The position numbers were made by a program, and so were the translations under genes. DNA of 64,000 nucleotides. Source: Aquabacter cavernae. Lineage in GTDB: Bacteria > Pseudomonadota > Alphaproteobacteria > Rhizobiales > Xanthobacteraceae. Of the stretch, positions 53,433-62,793 are shown one piece after another (positions within the stretch are counted from its first letter, which is position 1; the number at the start of each line of letters is the position of its first letter). The notes under the pieces are model-generated. The model did not search any database. It had not been told where the DNA came from and worked only from the letters and a program-made list of their open reading frames with translations. The stretch covers positions 1-64,000 of the forward strand of contig NZ_RWKV01000003.1 of assembly GCF_003993795.1 (NCBI RefSeq), written 5' to 3'.

Positions 53433-54578
53433 ATGGCGCAATTTGAGGCACCGGGCGCGGGGCGGACTTTTCATGCCCTTCCGTCCCAGGCGGCGGGCGC
53501 GCCGCCGCGGGGAGTCACGGTTTTGCACTTCGGCCAGCCTGGAGCTCGGCCGAAAGCCTATCTCCAGGCCGGTCTTCATGCCGATGAATTTCCGGGCATG
53601 CTGGTTCTGCGCCACCTTGCCGCACATTTGGCCGAAGCGGCCGCGCGCGGCGACATTCTGGGTGAGGTGGTGGTGGTGCCGCAGGCCAATCCCATCGGCC
53701 TGACACAGCATGAGAGCGGTTTTCTCCTGGGCCGATTCGAGACGGCGAGCGGGCGAAACTTCAATCGCGACTATCCCGATCTCGCCGCCCAGGCGGCCGG
53801 CGCCCTGGACGGGCAGCTCGGGCCGGACGCGGAGGCAAACGTCGCCGTCATCCGCGCCGCCATGGGCGCGGCCCTGGAGCGGATCGATCCGCCCGACGAG
53901 CTGGCCGCCCTGCGCAAGACCTTGATGGGCCTCGCCTATGACGCGGACATCGTGCTGGACCTGCATGCGGACAATGAGGCGCTGCTGCATCTCTATCTCG
54001 GCACGCCGCTCTGGCCCGGCGCCGCGGACCTTGCGGCGGAGGTCGATGCGCGGGCGGTGTTGCTGGCCGAGGTGTCCGGTGGCAATCCGTTCGACGAAGC
54101 CTGCGGCGGGCCGTGGTGGGAGCTGGCCAAGCGCTTCCCCGACGCGGCCATCCCGCCCGCCTGCCTGTCGGCCACGGTGGAGCTGCGCTCCAATGACGAT
54201 GTGGATGACGGGCTGGCGCGGGGCGATGCCGCCGCGCTCCTGCGCTTCCTGCAGCGGCGCGGCGTGGTGAAGGGCGAGGCCGGCACGCTGCCGCGCCTTC
54301 TATGCGAGGCGACGCCCCTCGATGCCATGCAGCAGATGCGGGCGCCCGTGGACGGGCTGGTCAATTACCGGGCGCGCCTGGGCGACATGGTGCATAGCGG
54401 GGAGGTGGTGGCCGAGATCATCGACCCGCTGGGCGACGTGACGCCGGTGCTCGCCACCACGGACGGGGTGTTGTTCGCCCGGCACAGCCAGAAATATGCC
54501 TGGGCCGGTAAAGTCATCGGAAAAATCGCCGGGGCGGTGCCGCTGCCGGAGCGAACGGGCCTCCTTTTAACCGAATGA
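53433..54578 (+). CDS. cphZ: M14-like zinc hydrolase, candidate cyanophycin dipeptide hydrolase CphZ
   Basis: A 381-residue member of the succinylglutamate desuccinylase/aspartoacylase family. Zinc ligands His49 and Glu52 in GLHADEFPG and His178 in LDLHADNE are intact, and FNRDYPDL and the VELRSNDDVDD stretch carry further active-site residues. CphZ/AotO proteins of this family hydrolyse beta-Asp-Arg to free Asp and Arg and are encoded near cyanophycin genes, which matches the location opposite cphA. An N-acyl amino acid deacylase is the alternative. Confidence 0.78.
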   Translation: MAQFEAPGAGRTFHALPSQAAGAPPRGVTVLHFGQPGARPKAYLQAGLHADEFPGMLVLRHLAAHLAEAAARGDILGEVVVVPQANPIGLTQHESGFLLGRFETASGRNFNRDYPDLAAQAAGALDGQLGPDAEANVAVIRAAMGAALERIDPPDELAALRKTLMGLAYDADIVLDLHADNEALLHLYLGTPLWPGAADLAAEVDARAVLLAEVSGGNPFDEACGGPWWELAKRFPDAAIPPACLSATVELRSNDDVDDGLARGDAAALLRFLQRRGVVKGEAGTLPRLLCEATPLDAMQQMRAPVDGLVNYRARLGDMVHSGEVVAEIIDPLGDVTPVLATTDGVLFARHSQKYAWAGKVIGKIAGAVPLPERTGLLLTE

Positions 54579-54608
54579 GGAAGCCCCTCTCGCTTCGCGA
54601 CATTTTTA

Positions 54609-54624
54609 TGGCACGCTGATTGCT
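54609..54624 (+). promoter_or_regulatory. Sigma-54 (RpoN) promoter
   Basis: TGGCACG-CTGA-TTGCT is an exact match to the -24/-12 consensus TGGCACG-N4-TTGC(A/T). It lies 108 bases before the cationic amino acid permease start. Enhancer sites for NtrC or another activator were not identified. Confidence 0.85.
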
Positions 54625-54731
54625 GGAGTGATCGGGTCCGGCGGATTTCCGGACAGGGTGGGCACAGGGCCGGGCGCCTGAAATGGTTCGGGGCGCGGTC
54701 AAATTACGAAACCGGAAGGACGGGGCTTTCC

Positions 54732-56153
54732 ATGAGTTCGAATTCACTTGGGCGCGCGTTGCTGCGCTGTAAGCCGGTTTCCGCCATGATCGATGAGCAT
54801 GGCGGAAAGGGGCACCTTTCACGTTCGATCGGATTGTTTCAGCTCACCATGCTGGGCGTGGGCGCGACCATCGGCACCGGTATCTTCGTCGCCCTCACGG
54901 CGGCGGTTCCGGAAGCCGGCCCCGCCGTGATCGTTTCATTCGTCATTGCCGGCATCACCGCCGGCCTGACGGCCCTGTGCTACGCCGAGATCGCCTCGAC
55001 CATTCCCGTGTCGGGCTCGTCCTATTCCTATGCCTACGCCACCATGGGCGAACTGGTCGCCTATATCGTGGGCGCCTGCCTGTTGCTGGAATATGCGGTG
55101 TCCGCCTCCGCCATCGCGGTGGGCTGGGGCCAGTATCTGAACCAGCTCATGGGCAACCTCACGGGCTGGCAGATGCCCGACGCCATCAGCCAGCCTCCCG
55201 GCGCGGGCGGCTATTTTAACCTGCCGGCCATCGTGCTGGTGGCCATGTGCGCCTCGCTCCTCATCAAGGGCGCGCGCGAATCCACCACCATCAACGCCAT
55301 CCTCGTTGTGGTGAAGCTGGGCGTGCTGGCCCTGTTCGTGGTGATCGCCTTCTCCGCCTTCCATGTGGAGAACCTTGAGCCCTTCACCCCCAAGGGCTGG
55401 CTCGGCGTGGGCGCCGCGGCGGGCACCATCTTCTTCTCCTATATCGGCATCGACGCGGTCTCCACCGCCGGTGAAGAGGTGAAGAACCCCCGCAAGACGC
55501 TGCCGCTCGGCATCATCCTCTCGCTGGTTCTGGTCACCCTGGCCTATGTGCTGGTGGCCTTCTCGGCGGTGGGCGCCCAGAGGTGGACCGAGTTCGCCGG
55601 CCAGGATGCGGGCCTTGCCGTCATCCTCCAGAACATCACCGGCTCCACCTGGCCTTCGGTCCTGCTCTGCATCGGCGCCATCATCTCCATCTTCTCGGTG
55701 ACGCTGGTGGTGATGTACGGCCAGACCCGCATCCTGTTCGCCATGAGCCGCGACGGCCTGCTGCCGAAGATGTTCCAGAAGGTCGATCCGCAGACCATGA
55801 CGCCGGTGACGAACACCTACATCGTCGCCGTCTTCATCGCTTTCCTCGCGGCGCTGATCCCGCTGGACGTGCTCGCCAACCTCACCTCCATGGGCACGCT
55901 CATCGCCTTCGGCGTGGTGTCGGCGGGCGTCATCATCCTGCGCCGCACCCGTCCGGACCTGCCGCGCGGCTACACCGTGCCGCTGTTCCCCTTCGTTCCG
56001 ATCGCCAGCGTGTGCTTCTGCATCTACCTGATCACGCAGCTGCCCTGGGACACCTACGCCCTGTTCGCGGTGTGGATCGCCATCGCGCTGATGATCTATT
56101 TCGGCTACTCGTTCCGCAATTCTCTCCTCAATAAGAGCGGGAGCGCGCAATGA
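54732..56153 (+). CDS. APC-family cationic amino acid permease
   Basis: A 473-residue transporter with about twelve helices, of the CAT/YfnA subgroup: MLGVGATIGTGIFVAL at helix 1, GSSYSYAYATMGELVAYIVGA, FFSYIGIDAVSTAGEEVKNP, MSRDGLLPKMFQKV and a conserved P-rich C-terminal loop. Members carry arginine, lysine and sometimes neutral amino acids. The place after the cphZ-like gene and behind a sigma-54 promoter fits arginine or dipeptide uptake under nitrogen limitation. It overlaps the stress-protein gene by 4 bases. Confidence 0.88.
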   Translation: MSSNSLGRALLRCKPVSAMIDEHGGKGHLSRSIGLFQLTMLGVGATIGTGIFVALTAAVPEAGPAVIVSFVIAGITAGLTALCYAEIASTIPVSGSSYSYAYATMGELVAYIVGACLLLEYAVSASAIAVGWGQYLNQLMGNLTGWQMPDAISQPPGAGGYFNLPAIVLVAMCASLLIKGARESTTINAILVVVKLGVLALFVVIAFSAFHVENLEPFTPKGWLGVGAAAGTIFFSYIGIDAVSTAGEEVKNPRKTLPLGIILSLVLVTLAYVLVAFSAVGAQRWTEFAGQDAGLAVILQNITGSTWPSVLLCIGAIISIFSVTLVVMYGQTRILFAMSRDGLLPKMFQKVDPQTMTPVTNTYIVAVFIAFLAALIPLDVLANLTSMGTLIAFGVVSAGVIILRRTRPDLPRGYTVPLFPFVPIASVCFCIYLITQLPWDTYALFAVWIAIALMIYFGYSFRNSLLNKSGSAQ

Positions 56154-57019
56154 GCTACCTCATCGGCTATGCGCCGGACCGGGGCGGGGCGGACGCCCTC
56201 GCGGTCGGGCGCATGATGGCGCTGGCGGGCAATGTGCCCGTCACCGTCTGCGTGGTGACGCCGGAGACGTGGGGCTATCCCTCCCCGGCGGCGGTGGACG
56301 CGGAATACAAGCAGTTCCTGGGCGAATATTCCCGCAAGGCGCTTGCCAGGGCGAAGGCCTATCTCGGCGAAGCCGTGAAGGCCGACTATCTGGTGGTTGC
56401 CGCCGACAGCGCCTCCAAGGGACTGTCGCGGGTCGCCAATGAGATGAACGCCTATCTCACCATCGTGGGCTCCGCCCGCGACGGCAAGAAGATGCGCGCG
56501 GGCCTCGGCTCCACCGCGTCCGGCGTTCTGGCGGGCACCAAGTGCCCCACCCTCATGGCGCCGCTCGGCTTTGCCACCAATGCCCCGAAGACGCTGGAGC
56601 GCGTCACCTGCGCCTTCTCCGACGACCGCCAGGGCGCGGCGACGCTGTCCGTCGCCATCGACCTCGCGCGCCAGCACAATGTGCCGCTGCGCCTCGTCAC
56701 CTTCGTGGTGCGCGACAACCAGATGTATCCCTCCAATGTGGGCTACGACATCGAGAACGTGGTCTCCAACACCTGGCGCAAGCAGGCGATACAGGCCCAG
56801 AAGGCGGCGCTCGAGGAGTTGCCGTCCGACATTTCGGGCACCTGCGCCATTGGCGACGGGCCCGACTGGAAGCGGGCCATCGCCTCGGTGGGCTGGCTGT
56901 GGGGCGACATCCTGGTGGCGGGAGCCCATCACGAGGCGGGCATGACCGCCTTCCTGTTCGGCTCCACCTTCACCCGCCTGCTGCGCTATGCCAGCGTGCC
57001 CATCGTGGCCGTGGACTGA
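56150..57019 (+). CDS. Tandem universal stress protein
   Basis: A 289-residue protein of two UspA-like halves (1-140 and 150-289). The first has TIVGSARDGKKMRAGLGSTASGVLAG and the second AGAHHEAGMTAFLFGSTFTRLLR, both variants of the G-x2-G-x9-G-S/T nucleotide loop. Usp domains fused to or encoded with APC permeases often regulate transport. Its ATG overlaps the permease stop. Nucleotide binding of the two halves is not certain. Confidence 0.88.
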   Translation: MSYLIGYAPDRGGADALAVGRMMALAGNVPVTVCVVTPETWGYPSPAAVDAEYKQFLGEYSRKALARAKAYLGEAVKADYLVVAADSASKGLSRVANEMNAYLTIVGSARDGKKMRAGLGSTASGVLAGTKCPTLMAPLGFATNAPKTLERVTCAFSDDRQGAATLSVAIDLARQHNVPLRLVTFVVRDNQMYPSNVGYDIENVVSNTWRKQAIQAQKAALEELPSDISGTCAIGDGPDWKRAIASVGWLWGDILVAGAHHEAGMTAFLFGSTFTRLLRYASVPIVAVD

Positions 57020-57046
57020 GCTAGCGGGTCTCGCGATGATCCAATG

Positions 57047-57080
57047 AAGCGTGAGCGGCACCCGCCGCTCACGCTTTTTT
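57047..57080 (+). terminator. Rho-independent terminator
   Basis: The perfect 12-bp stem AAGCGTGAGCGG / CCGCTCACGCTT has a 6-base loop and a T-run ending at 57080. It lies between the convergent stress-protein and nadC genes. Confidence 0.92.
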
Positions 57081-57090
57081 GTGCGCCGGC

Positions 57091-57945
57091 TCAGGCCTCG
57101 AAATCGAGGCCGAGATCCAGGATGGGGGCGCTGTGGGTGAGCCACCCACAGGAGATATAGTCCACCCCCGTCGCGGCGATGGCGGGCACGCTCTGCGCCG
57201 TCACCCGGCCCGACGCCTCGGTGATCGCCCGGCCCGCCACCAGCGCCACGGCCTTGCGCAGCATGTCCGGGTTCATGTTGTCCAGGAGGATGGCATCGAC
57301 GCCCGTTTCCAGCGCGTCCTTCAATTGCCCGAGCGTGTCCACCTCCACCTCGATGCGCACCATGTGGCCCACATGGGCCCGCGCGGCCAGGATGGCCTGT
57401 CGCACACCGCCCGCCACCGCCACATGATTGTCCTTGATGAGGACCGCGTCATCGAGGCCGAACCGATGGTTCGAGCCGCCGCCCGCGCGCACCGCGTATT
57501 TCTCCAGCGCCCGCAGGCCCGGCGTGGTCTTGCGGGTGCAGGTGATGCGGGCATGGCCGTGCCCCTCGGCTGCCGCTACCAGCGTCGCCGTGGCGGTGGC
57601 GATGCCGGAGAGGCGGCAGGCGAAGTTCAGCGCCACGCGCTCCGCGGACAGGATCGCCCGCGCCTCGCCTTCCACCCGCAGCACGGCCGTGCCGGGGGCG
57701 ATGTGGGCGCCATCCGCCGCGAGGCGGGTGACGGCAAGGTCCGGCCCCATGAGGCGGAACGCCTGCTCGGCGATGGGGCCGCCGGCCAGCACGCCGGGCT
57801 CGCGTGCGGTCATCACCGCCTGCATGCGAATGCCCGCGGGAATGACGGCGTCGGTGGTGATGTCGCCCGCGCGGCCGAGATCCTCCAGGAGGGCAGCGCG
57901 CACGGCGGGTTCGGTCAGCAGGGCAGGCAGCGGGGAGAGGCTCAT
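57091..57945 (-). CDS. nadC: Nicotinate-nucleotide pyrophosphorylase (carboxylating)
   Basis: A 284-residue quinolinate phosphoribosyltransferase, the last step to nicotinate mononucleotide. Motifs: EREPGVLAG-like (here TAREPGVLAGG), RKTTPGLRALEKYAVRAGGGSNHR with the substrate arginines, LIKDNH, and EVEVDTLGQLKDAL then LLDNM. It is coupled to nadB by an ATGA overlap. Third gene of nadABC. Confidence 0.95.
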   Translation of the reverse strand: MSLSPLPALLTEPAVRAALLEDLGRAGDITTDAVIPAGIRMQAVMTAREPGVLAGGPIAEQAFRLMGPDLAVTRLAADGAHIAPGTAVLRVEGEARAILSAERVALNFACRLSGIATATATLVAAAEGHGHARITCTRKTTPGLRALEKYAVRAGGGSNHRFGLDDAVLIKDNHVAVAGGVRQAILAARAHVGHMVRIEVEVDTLGQLKDALETGVDAILLDNMNPDMLRKAVALVAGRAITEASGRVTAQSVPAIAATGVDYISCGWLTHSAPILDLGLDFEA

Positions 57946-59540
57946 GCGACATCCTCGATCTTGGCGCCGACACGGTTGCGCGAGGTCGCGCGCGCGGCGG
58001 GAAGGGTCCGGACGCCGAGCCTTTGCGGGGGCGTGGCGTCATGGTCAATAAGCAGGGCGGCAAGGGTGAGTTCGCCATGGCGGGCGGTGCCGGTCTCGGG
58101 GAAGTCCGCCCGGAAATGCCCGCCCCGGCTTTCCTCCCGCCGGAGCGCACCGAGGGCGACGAGGGCCGCCACCAGCGCCGCATCGCACCGGGCGGCGCGC
58201 GGCAGCAGGGTGTCCAGGGCGCGAGACAGGCCCGCCTGATGGCGGACCACGCCCACATGCGCCTCCATCATGGCCCGCACATCGGCCGTGACACGGCCGG
58301 ATCCGGGCATGATGGGCGTGGCGGGTGTGCGGTCGTAAGGGGCAGCGCGGTCGCGAATGTCGTCGGCGATCCAGCGGGCGAAGGCGAGCGCTTCCAGAAG
58401 CGAATTGCTGGCGAGGCGATTGGCGCCGTGCAGTCCCGTGGAGGCCACTTCCCCGCACGCATACAGCCCGTCGAGGGAGGCGCGCCCCGCGCCGTCCACT
58501 TTGATGCCGCCCATATGATAATGCGCGGCGGGCCGCACCGGCAGCAGCGCGTGGGCCGGGTCCATGCCGTAGCGCGCGCAGAGCGCATGGACCGACGGAA
58601 AGAGCCGGGCGAAGGCGGTGCCCGGCGCGCCGCGCGCGTCCAGGAACACCCGTCCGCCCGCCGCGAGGCGTTCATGGAGCGCGCGGGCCACCACGTCGCG
58701 CGGGGCGAGGTCGCCGCCGGGAATGCCGGCCATGACCGGGGCGCCGGTGCCATCCACCAGAACCGCCCCGGCGCCCCGCAGCGCCTCGGTGGCCAAAGGC
58801 AGCGGGTCCGCCTTCACATCGAGGGCGGTGGGGTGGAACTGCACGAACTCCATGTCCCGCAGCACGGCGCCTGCACGGGCCGCCAAGGCGAGGCCCGCGC
58901 CCAGCGCGCCGGAGGGATTGGTGGTCGCGGCATAGAGCCCGCCGATGCCGCCTGTGGCGAGCACCACGGCCCGCGCGGAGAGGAAGACAGGCGGCCCCGT
59001 CGGGGTCTCGCACCAGAGCCCGGTCACGCGATCCTCCCGCACCACGAGCCGGTGTGCCCGGGCGGTCAGGCGGGTGACATGGGGCGCCGCCGCTGCCCGC
59101 GCCGCCAGGGCTTCCAGCACATGCCGGCCCGTGGCGTCGCCGCCCGCATGCAGGATGCGCGCGCGCCCATGGGCCGCTTCCAGTCCGCGCGCCAGGGTGC
59201 CGTCGGCGTCGCGGTCCAGCGGGACGCCCCAGGCGAGCAATTGCGCCACCACCCGTTCCGCCGCGCCGGTCACGCGGGCGACGAGGGCGGGATCGCACAG
59301 GCCCGCACCCGCCGCCTGCGTATCCTGCGCATGGAAGGCGGGATGGTCGTCCGGCCCGAGCGCGGCGGCGATGCCGCCCTGGGCCAGGGCACTTGCGGGA
59401 ATGGCGGGACGGGTCCGATCGGCGTCCGGCGCCACCAGCAGCACCGGCAGGGGCGCAAGCTCCAGCGCGGTGGCGATGCCGGCGAGGCCCGCGCCCACCA
59501 CGATCACGCGATCCGTGTCGGCCGGGAGGATGTGGGCCAT
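57942..59540 (-). CDS. nadB: L-aspartate oxidase
   Basis: A 532-residue FAD enzyme oxidising Asp to iminoaspartate. The FAD loop VIVVGAGLAGIATALEL, SALAQGGIAAAL, HAQDTQAAGAGLCD and QFHPTALD are typical. The start MAHILPADTDRV lies 1 base after the nadA stop. It partners NadA. Confidence 0.94.
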   Translation of the reverse strand: MAHILPADTDRVIVVGAGLAGIATALELAPLPVLLVAPDADRTRPAIPASALAQGGIAAALGPDDHPAFHAQDTQAAGAGLCDPALVARVTGAAERVVAQLLAWGVPLDRDADGTLARGLEAAHGRARILHAGGDATGRHVLEALAARAAAAPHVTRLTARAHRLVVREDRVTGLWCETPTGPPVFLSARAVVLATGGIGGLYAATTNPSGALGAGLALAARAGAVLRDMEFVQFHPTALDVKADPLPLATEALRGAGAVLVDGTGAPVMAGIPGGDLAPRDVVARALHERLAAGGRVFLDARGAPGTAFARLFPSVHALCARYGMDPAHALLPVRPAAHYHMGGIKVDGAGRASLDGLYACGEVASTGLHGANRLASNSLLEALAFARWIADDIRDRAAPYDRTPATPIMPGSGRVTADVRAMMEAHVGVVRHQAGLSRALDTLLPRAARCDAALVAALVALGALRREESRGGHFRADFPETGTARHGELTLAALLIDHDATPPQRLGVRTLPAARATSRNRVGAKIEDVA

Positions 59541-59541
59541 G

Positions 59542-60549
59542 TCAGCGGATCGCCAGCATGCGCTCGACGCTGGCGCGGGCACCGGGGAGGATGTCGGCGG
59601 GCACCTCCACCTGCGGGGCCATGCGCTCCAGCGCGGCGCGGATATTCTTCAGCGTGATGCGCTTCATGTGCGGGCAGAGGTTGCACGGCTTCACGAAGTC
59701 GATCTCGGGATAATGCACCGCCACGTTGTCGCCCATGGAGCATTCCGTGACGAGCGCGACGCGGGCCGGGCGCCGGTCCGCCACGAAGCGCACCATCTCG
59801 GCGGTGGAGCCCGCGAAATCCGCCGCCGCCACCACGTCCGGCGGGCATTCAGGATGGGCGATGACGGTGACATCCGCATGGATGTCGCGGATCTCGGCGA
59901 TGTCCATGGGCGTGAAGCGCTCATGCACCTCGCAGCGCCCGTTCCAGGTGATGATCTCCACATCCGTCTGGGCGGCGATGTTCCGGGCGAGATATTCGTC
60001 GGGGATCATGATGACGCGGGGCACGCCCAGCGCTTCCACCACGGCCTTGGCATTACCGGAGGTGCAGCAGATGTCGGATTCCGCCTTCACCGCCGCCGAG
60101 GTGTTCACATAGGTGACCACGGGCACGCCGGGATGGCGGGCTTTCAGCGCGCGCACATCCTCCGGCCGGATGGATTCGGCCAGCGAGCACCCCGCCTCTT
60201 CGTCCGGGATCAGCACCACCTTGTGGGGATTGAGCACCTTGGCCGTCTCGGCCATGAAATGCACGCCCGCCAGCAGGATCACGTCCGCGTCCGTCTCCGC
60301 CGCCTCGCGGGCCAAAGCGAGGCTGTCGCCCACGATGTCCGCCACCGTGTGGAAGATTTCCGGTGCCTGGTAATTATGGGCCAGCAGGACGGCATTGCGC
60401 TGCCGCTTCAGCGCCAAAATGGCGGCGATGTCGTCCGCCAGCAGCTCCCATTCCATGGGCGGCACATGCCGCGCCACGCGGGCATAGAGGTCCGGGAAAG
60501 GCAGCGGCGCGCGTGCGGGCGCACCCGTTTCAGCGGGATCGCGGAGCAT
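59542..60549 (-). CDS. nadA: Quinolinate synthase A
   Basis: A 335-residue 4Fe-4S enzyme condensing iminoaspartate and dihydroxyacetone phosphate. VLLAHNYQAPEI, the three conserved cysteines (EAGCSL, DICCTSGNA, CNLCPHM), and GVHFMAETAK are present. AGGGAGGA precedes the ATG at 60549, which decides against a longer frame. First gene of nadABC; two dyads lie upstream. Confidence 0.95.
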   Translation of the reverse strand: MLRDPAETGAPARAPLPFPDLYARVARHVPPMEWELLADDIAAILALKRQRNAVLLAHNYQAPEIFHTVADIVGDSLALAREAAETDADVILLAGVHFMAETAKVLNPHKVVLIPDEEAGCSLAESIRPEDVRALKARHPGVPVVTYVNTSAAVKAESDICCTSGNAKAVVEALGVPRVIMIPDEYLARNIAAQTDVEIITWNGRCEVHERFTPMDIAEIRDIHADVTVIAHPECPPDVVAAADFAGSTAEMVRFVADRRPARVALVTECSMGDNVAVHYPEIDFVKPCNLCPHMKRITLKNIRAALERMAPQVEVPADILPGARASVERMLAIR

Positions 60550-60563
60550 GGGATATCCTCCCT

Positions 60564-60584
60564 TTATACTCGCTATGAGTATAA
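60564..60584. promoter_or_regulatory. Operator-like palindrome 1, nadABC (NadQ-type candidate)
   Basis: TTATACTC-GCTAT-GAGTATAA is a perfect 8-5-8 dyad, 14 bases before the nadA start. It resembles repressor operators of NAD synthesis genes in Alphaproteobacteria. The regulator, possibly NadQ, is not in the window. Confidence 0.7.
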
Positions 60585-60627
60585 TTGGCGTCAAAGAAAG
60601 GCCGGTTGGGAAGCCGGCTCTATTTGG

Positions 60628-60648
60628 TTATGCTAAGAGTGAGTATAA
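60628..60648. promoter_or_regulatory. Operator-like palindrome 2, nadABC
   Basis: TTATGCTA-AGAGT-GAGTATAA matches the first palindrome at the same layout with two mismatches in one arm. The two are offset by 64 bases, about six helical turns, as expected of cooperative sites. Confidence 0.6.
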
Positions 60649-60689
60649 GGGGGTGTCAAGCGCCTTTGCGACGCCGCGCCCGCTGGCTG

Positions 60690-61457
60690 TCAGAGCAGCC
60701 CTTCCACCGCGCCTACCAGCCGCTCCAGATCCTCGGGCCGCGAGAGGCGGTGGTCGCCGTCCTTCACCAGGGTGAAGACCACATCGTCCTCGGCGAGGCA
60801 GGTGACCAGCGACATGGCGTGCTGCCACGGCACGTCCGCATCCTGCGCGCCCTGGAGAATGCGCACCGGGCACCCGACGGCAAAAGGCGCGCCCAGCACG
60901 AGATGGCGGCGTCCGTCCTCTATGAGGGCGCGGGTGATGATGTAGGGCGCGTCGCTATAATCTGAGGGGCGCTCGAACCGGCCGGTGGAGAGGATCTGTT
61001 CGCGCACCTCGGGGGCGAAGCGCGCCCACATGAGGGTTTCCGTGAAGTCCGGCGCCGGGGCGATGAGGACGAGGCCCGCAAGCCGCGTCTCGCCGCGTGC
61101 CGCCAGCGCGCGGGCCAGCAGCAGCGCCATCCAGCCGCCCATGGAGGAGCCCACGAGGATTTGTGGGCCGCTGGTCTTCTCCTCGAAGACGGCGCATGCA
61201 TCCTCCAGCCATTGGGAGATGGTGCCATCCTCGAACCGCCCGGCGGATTCGCCGTGGCCGGAATAGTCGAAGCGCACATAGGCCTGGCCGCGCCGCGCGG
61301 CCCAGTCGGCCAGCGTTTGCGCCTTGCCGCCCATCATGTCGGACTTGAAGCCGCCCAGCCAGAACACGCCCGGCCCCTGGCCGGGAATGGCACGCACGGC
61401 GATGGCGCGTCCGGCCACGTCGAGATGGGAGAGGGTTTCGGCTCCGGGCACGGTCAT
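60690..61457 (-). CDS. Alpha/beta hydrolase
   Basis: A 255-residue hydrolase. The nucleophile elbow GSSMGGWMAL near residue 105, FDYSGHGESAG before it, and later Asp (QGAQDADVPW) and His (DGDHRLSRPEDL) complete the triad. It resembles ABHD10-like thioesterases or carboxylesterases; the substrate is unknown. The gene lies between dapE and nadA on the same strand. Confidence 0.85.
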   Translation of the reverse strand: MTVPGAETLSHLDVAGRAIAVRAIPGQGPGVFWLGGFKSDMMGGKAQTLADWAARRGQAYVRFDYSGHGESAGRFEDGTISQWLEDACAVFEEKTSGPQILVGSSMGGWMALLLARALAARGETRLAGLVLIAPAPDFTETLMWARFAPEVREQILSTGRFERPSDYSDAPYIITRALIEDGRRHLVLGAPFAVGCPVRILQGAQDADVPWQHAMSLVTCLAEDDVVFTLVKDGDHRLSRPEDLERLVGAVEGLL

Positions 61458-61469
61458 GGCTGGCTCTCT

Positions 61470-62660
61470 TCAGGCCGCGCGGGGCGCGAAATAACGGGTG
61501 ATGACGGCGCCGTAGATGTCGGCGAGGGCGAACAGATCGGCGACCGGCGTCACCTCGTCCACCTGGTGCATGGTCTGGCCCACAAGGCCGAATTCCACCA
61601 CCGGGCACAGGTCCTTGATGAAACGCGCGTCGGATGTGCCGCCCGTGGTGGAGGGCTCGGGGCGGCGTCCCGTGGCCTGCTCCACCGCGTCGCAGAGAAT
61701 GTCGATGAAGGGACCGGGCGCGGTGAGGAAGCTGTCGCTGCCGCCGGTCTCGAAGGCGAGGGCGTAGTGGCCGTCCTCGCCCGCCGTGCCGAGGCGGCGG
61801 GCGATCTCCGCCTTCAGGCTCTCCAGGCTGTAGAGGTCGTTGAAGCGCACATTGAAGCGCGCCTGCGCGGTGGCCGGGATCACATTATAGGCCGACGTGC
61901 CCGCCTGGACGCCCACCACCTCCAGATTGGAGGGCTGGAAATGGGGCGTGCCCGCGTCCAGCGGCGCGGCGGTCAGGGCGTTGAGCAGCCGCAGGAGGCG
62001 CGGCACGGGATTATCCGCCAGATGCGGATAGGCCACATGGCCCTGCTTGCCAGTGACCGTGACGGTGCCGGACAGGCTGCCGCGCCGGCCGATCTTCACC
62101 ATGTCGCCCAGGGCATTGGGATTGGTGGGTTCGCCCAGGATGCAATGGTCGAGGCGCTCGCCGCGCGCCTTCAGCCAGTCCACCACCTTCACCGTGCCGT
62201 CGATGGCCGGGCCTTCCTCGTCCCCGGTCACGAGGAAGGAGAGGCTCCCCGTCTCCGGCTTGCCATGGCGCAGCGCCGCCGCCAGCGCGCAGGCAAGGCC
62301 GCCCTTCATGTCCACGGCGCCCCGGCCATAAAGCAGGCCGTCCGCCACCTCTCCCGCGAACGGGCCGTGGGTCCAGTGGGCTTCATCGCCCACCGGCACG
62401 ACGTCCACATGGCCCGCGAAGCACAAATTGGGTCCCTCGGTGCCGATCCGGGCATAGAGGTTCGGCACGCGCGGCCCGGCGCTGTCGAAGGGCAGGCGGT
62501 GCACCTCGTAGCCGGCTTCGGACAAGGCGCGGGCGACCACCTCCAGGGCGTCGTGCGCGTTGGGCGTCACGGAGGGCGCGCGCAGCAGCGCCTGGGTCAG
62601 GGACAGGGGATCGAGCCCTTCGGCCCATAGGGGGGCCTTGACGTCGGGGGGGGTGCTCAT
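61470..62660 (-). CDS. dapE: Succinyl-diaminopimelate desuccinylase
   Basis: A 396-residue M20 di-zinc hydrolase of lysine and meso-DAP synthesis. Zinc motifs [25 protein letters not shown] and [10 protein letters not shown], and the C-terminal TGGTSDARF, match DapE. The start MSTPPDV is chosen over a 6-residue longer frame. It ends 12 bases before the hydrolase gene and may be co-transcribed. Confidence 0.93.
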   Translation of the reverse strand: MSTPPDVKAPLWAEGLDPLSLTQALLRAPSVTPNAHDALEVVARALSEAGYEVHRLPFDSAGPRVPNLYARIGTEGPNLCFAGHVDVVPVGDEAHWTHGPFAGEVADGLLYGRGAVDMKGGLACALAAALRHGKPETGSLSFLVTGDEEGPAIDGTVKVVDWLKARGERLDHCILGEPTNPNALGDMVKIGRRGSLSGTVTVTGKQGHVAYPHLADNPVPRLLRLLNALTAAPLDAGTPHFQPSNLEVVGVQAGTSAYNVIPATAQARFNVRFNDLYSLESLKAEIARRLGTAGEDGHYALAFETGGSDSFLTAPGPFIDILCDAVEQATGRRPEPSTTGGTSDARFIKDLCPVVEFGLVGQTMHQVDEVTPVADLFALADIYGAVITRYFAPRAA

Positions 62661-62793
62661 GGACTTAAGGTTCCGCATCGCTCTTGCGCCGTTTTAGTGG
62701 GTCGGCGTGTGGCGGCAAGGGGGGGGGGCGGCGGAGCGCTGCCATCACCTCGCCGTCTTCGGGCAAGAGAAGGCCGCCTCACGGAGGATGTCC

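Noticed and set aside
50309-53446. Open frame of over 1000 codons on the plus strand
   Set aside because: Antisense to the cyanophycin synthetase gene; composition is dominated by His, Ala, Gly and Asp, with no domain.
53383-53703. Short frame overlapping the start of the cphZ-like gene
   Set aside because: It is in a different frame from the zinc hydrolase, which has clear family motifs.
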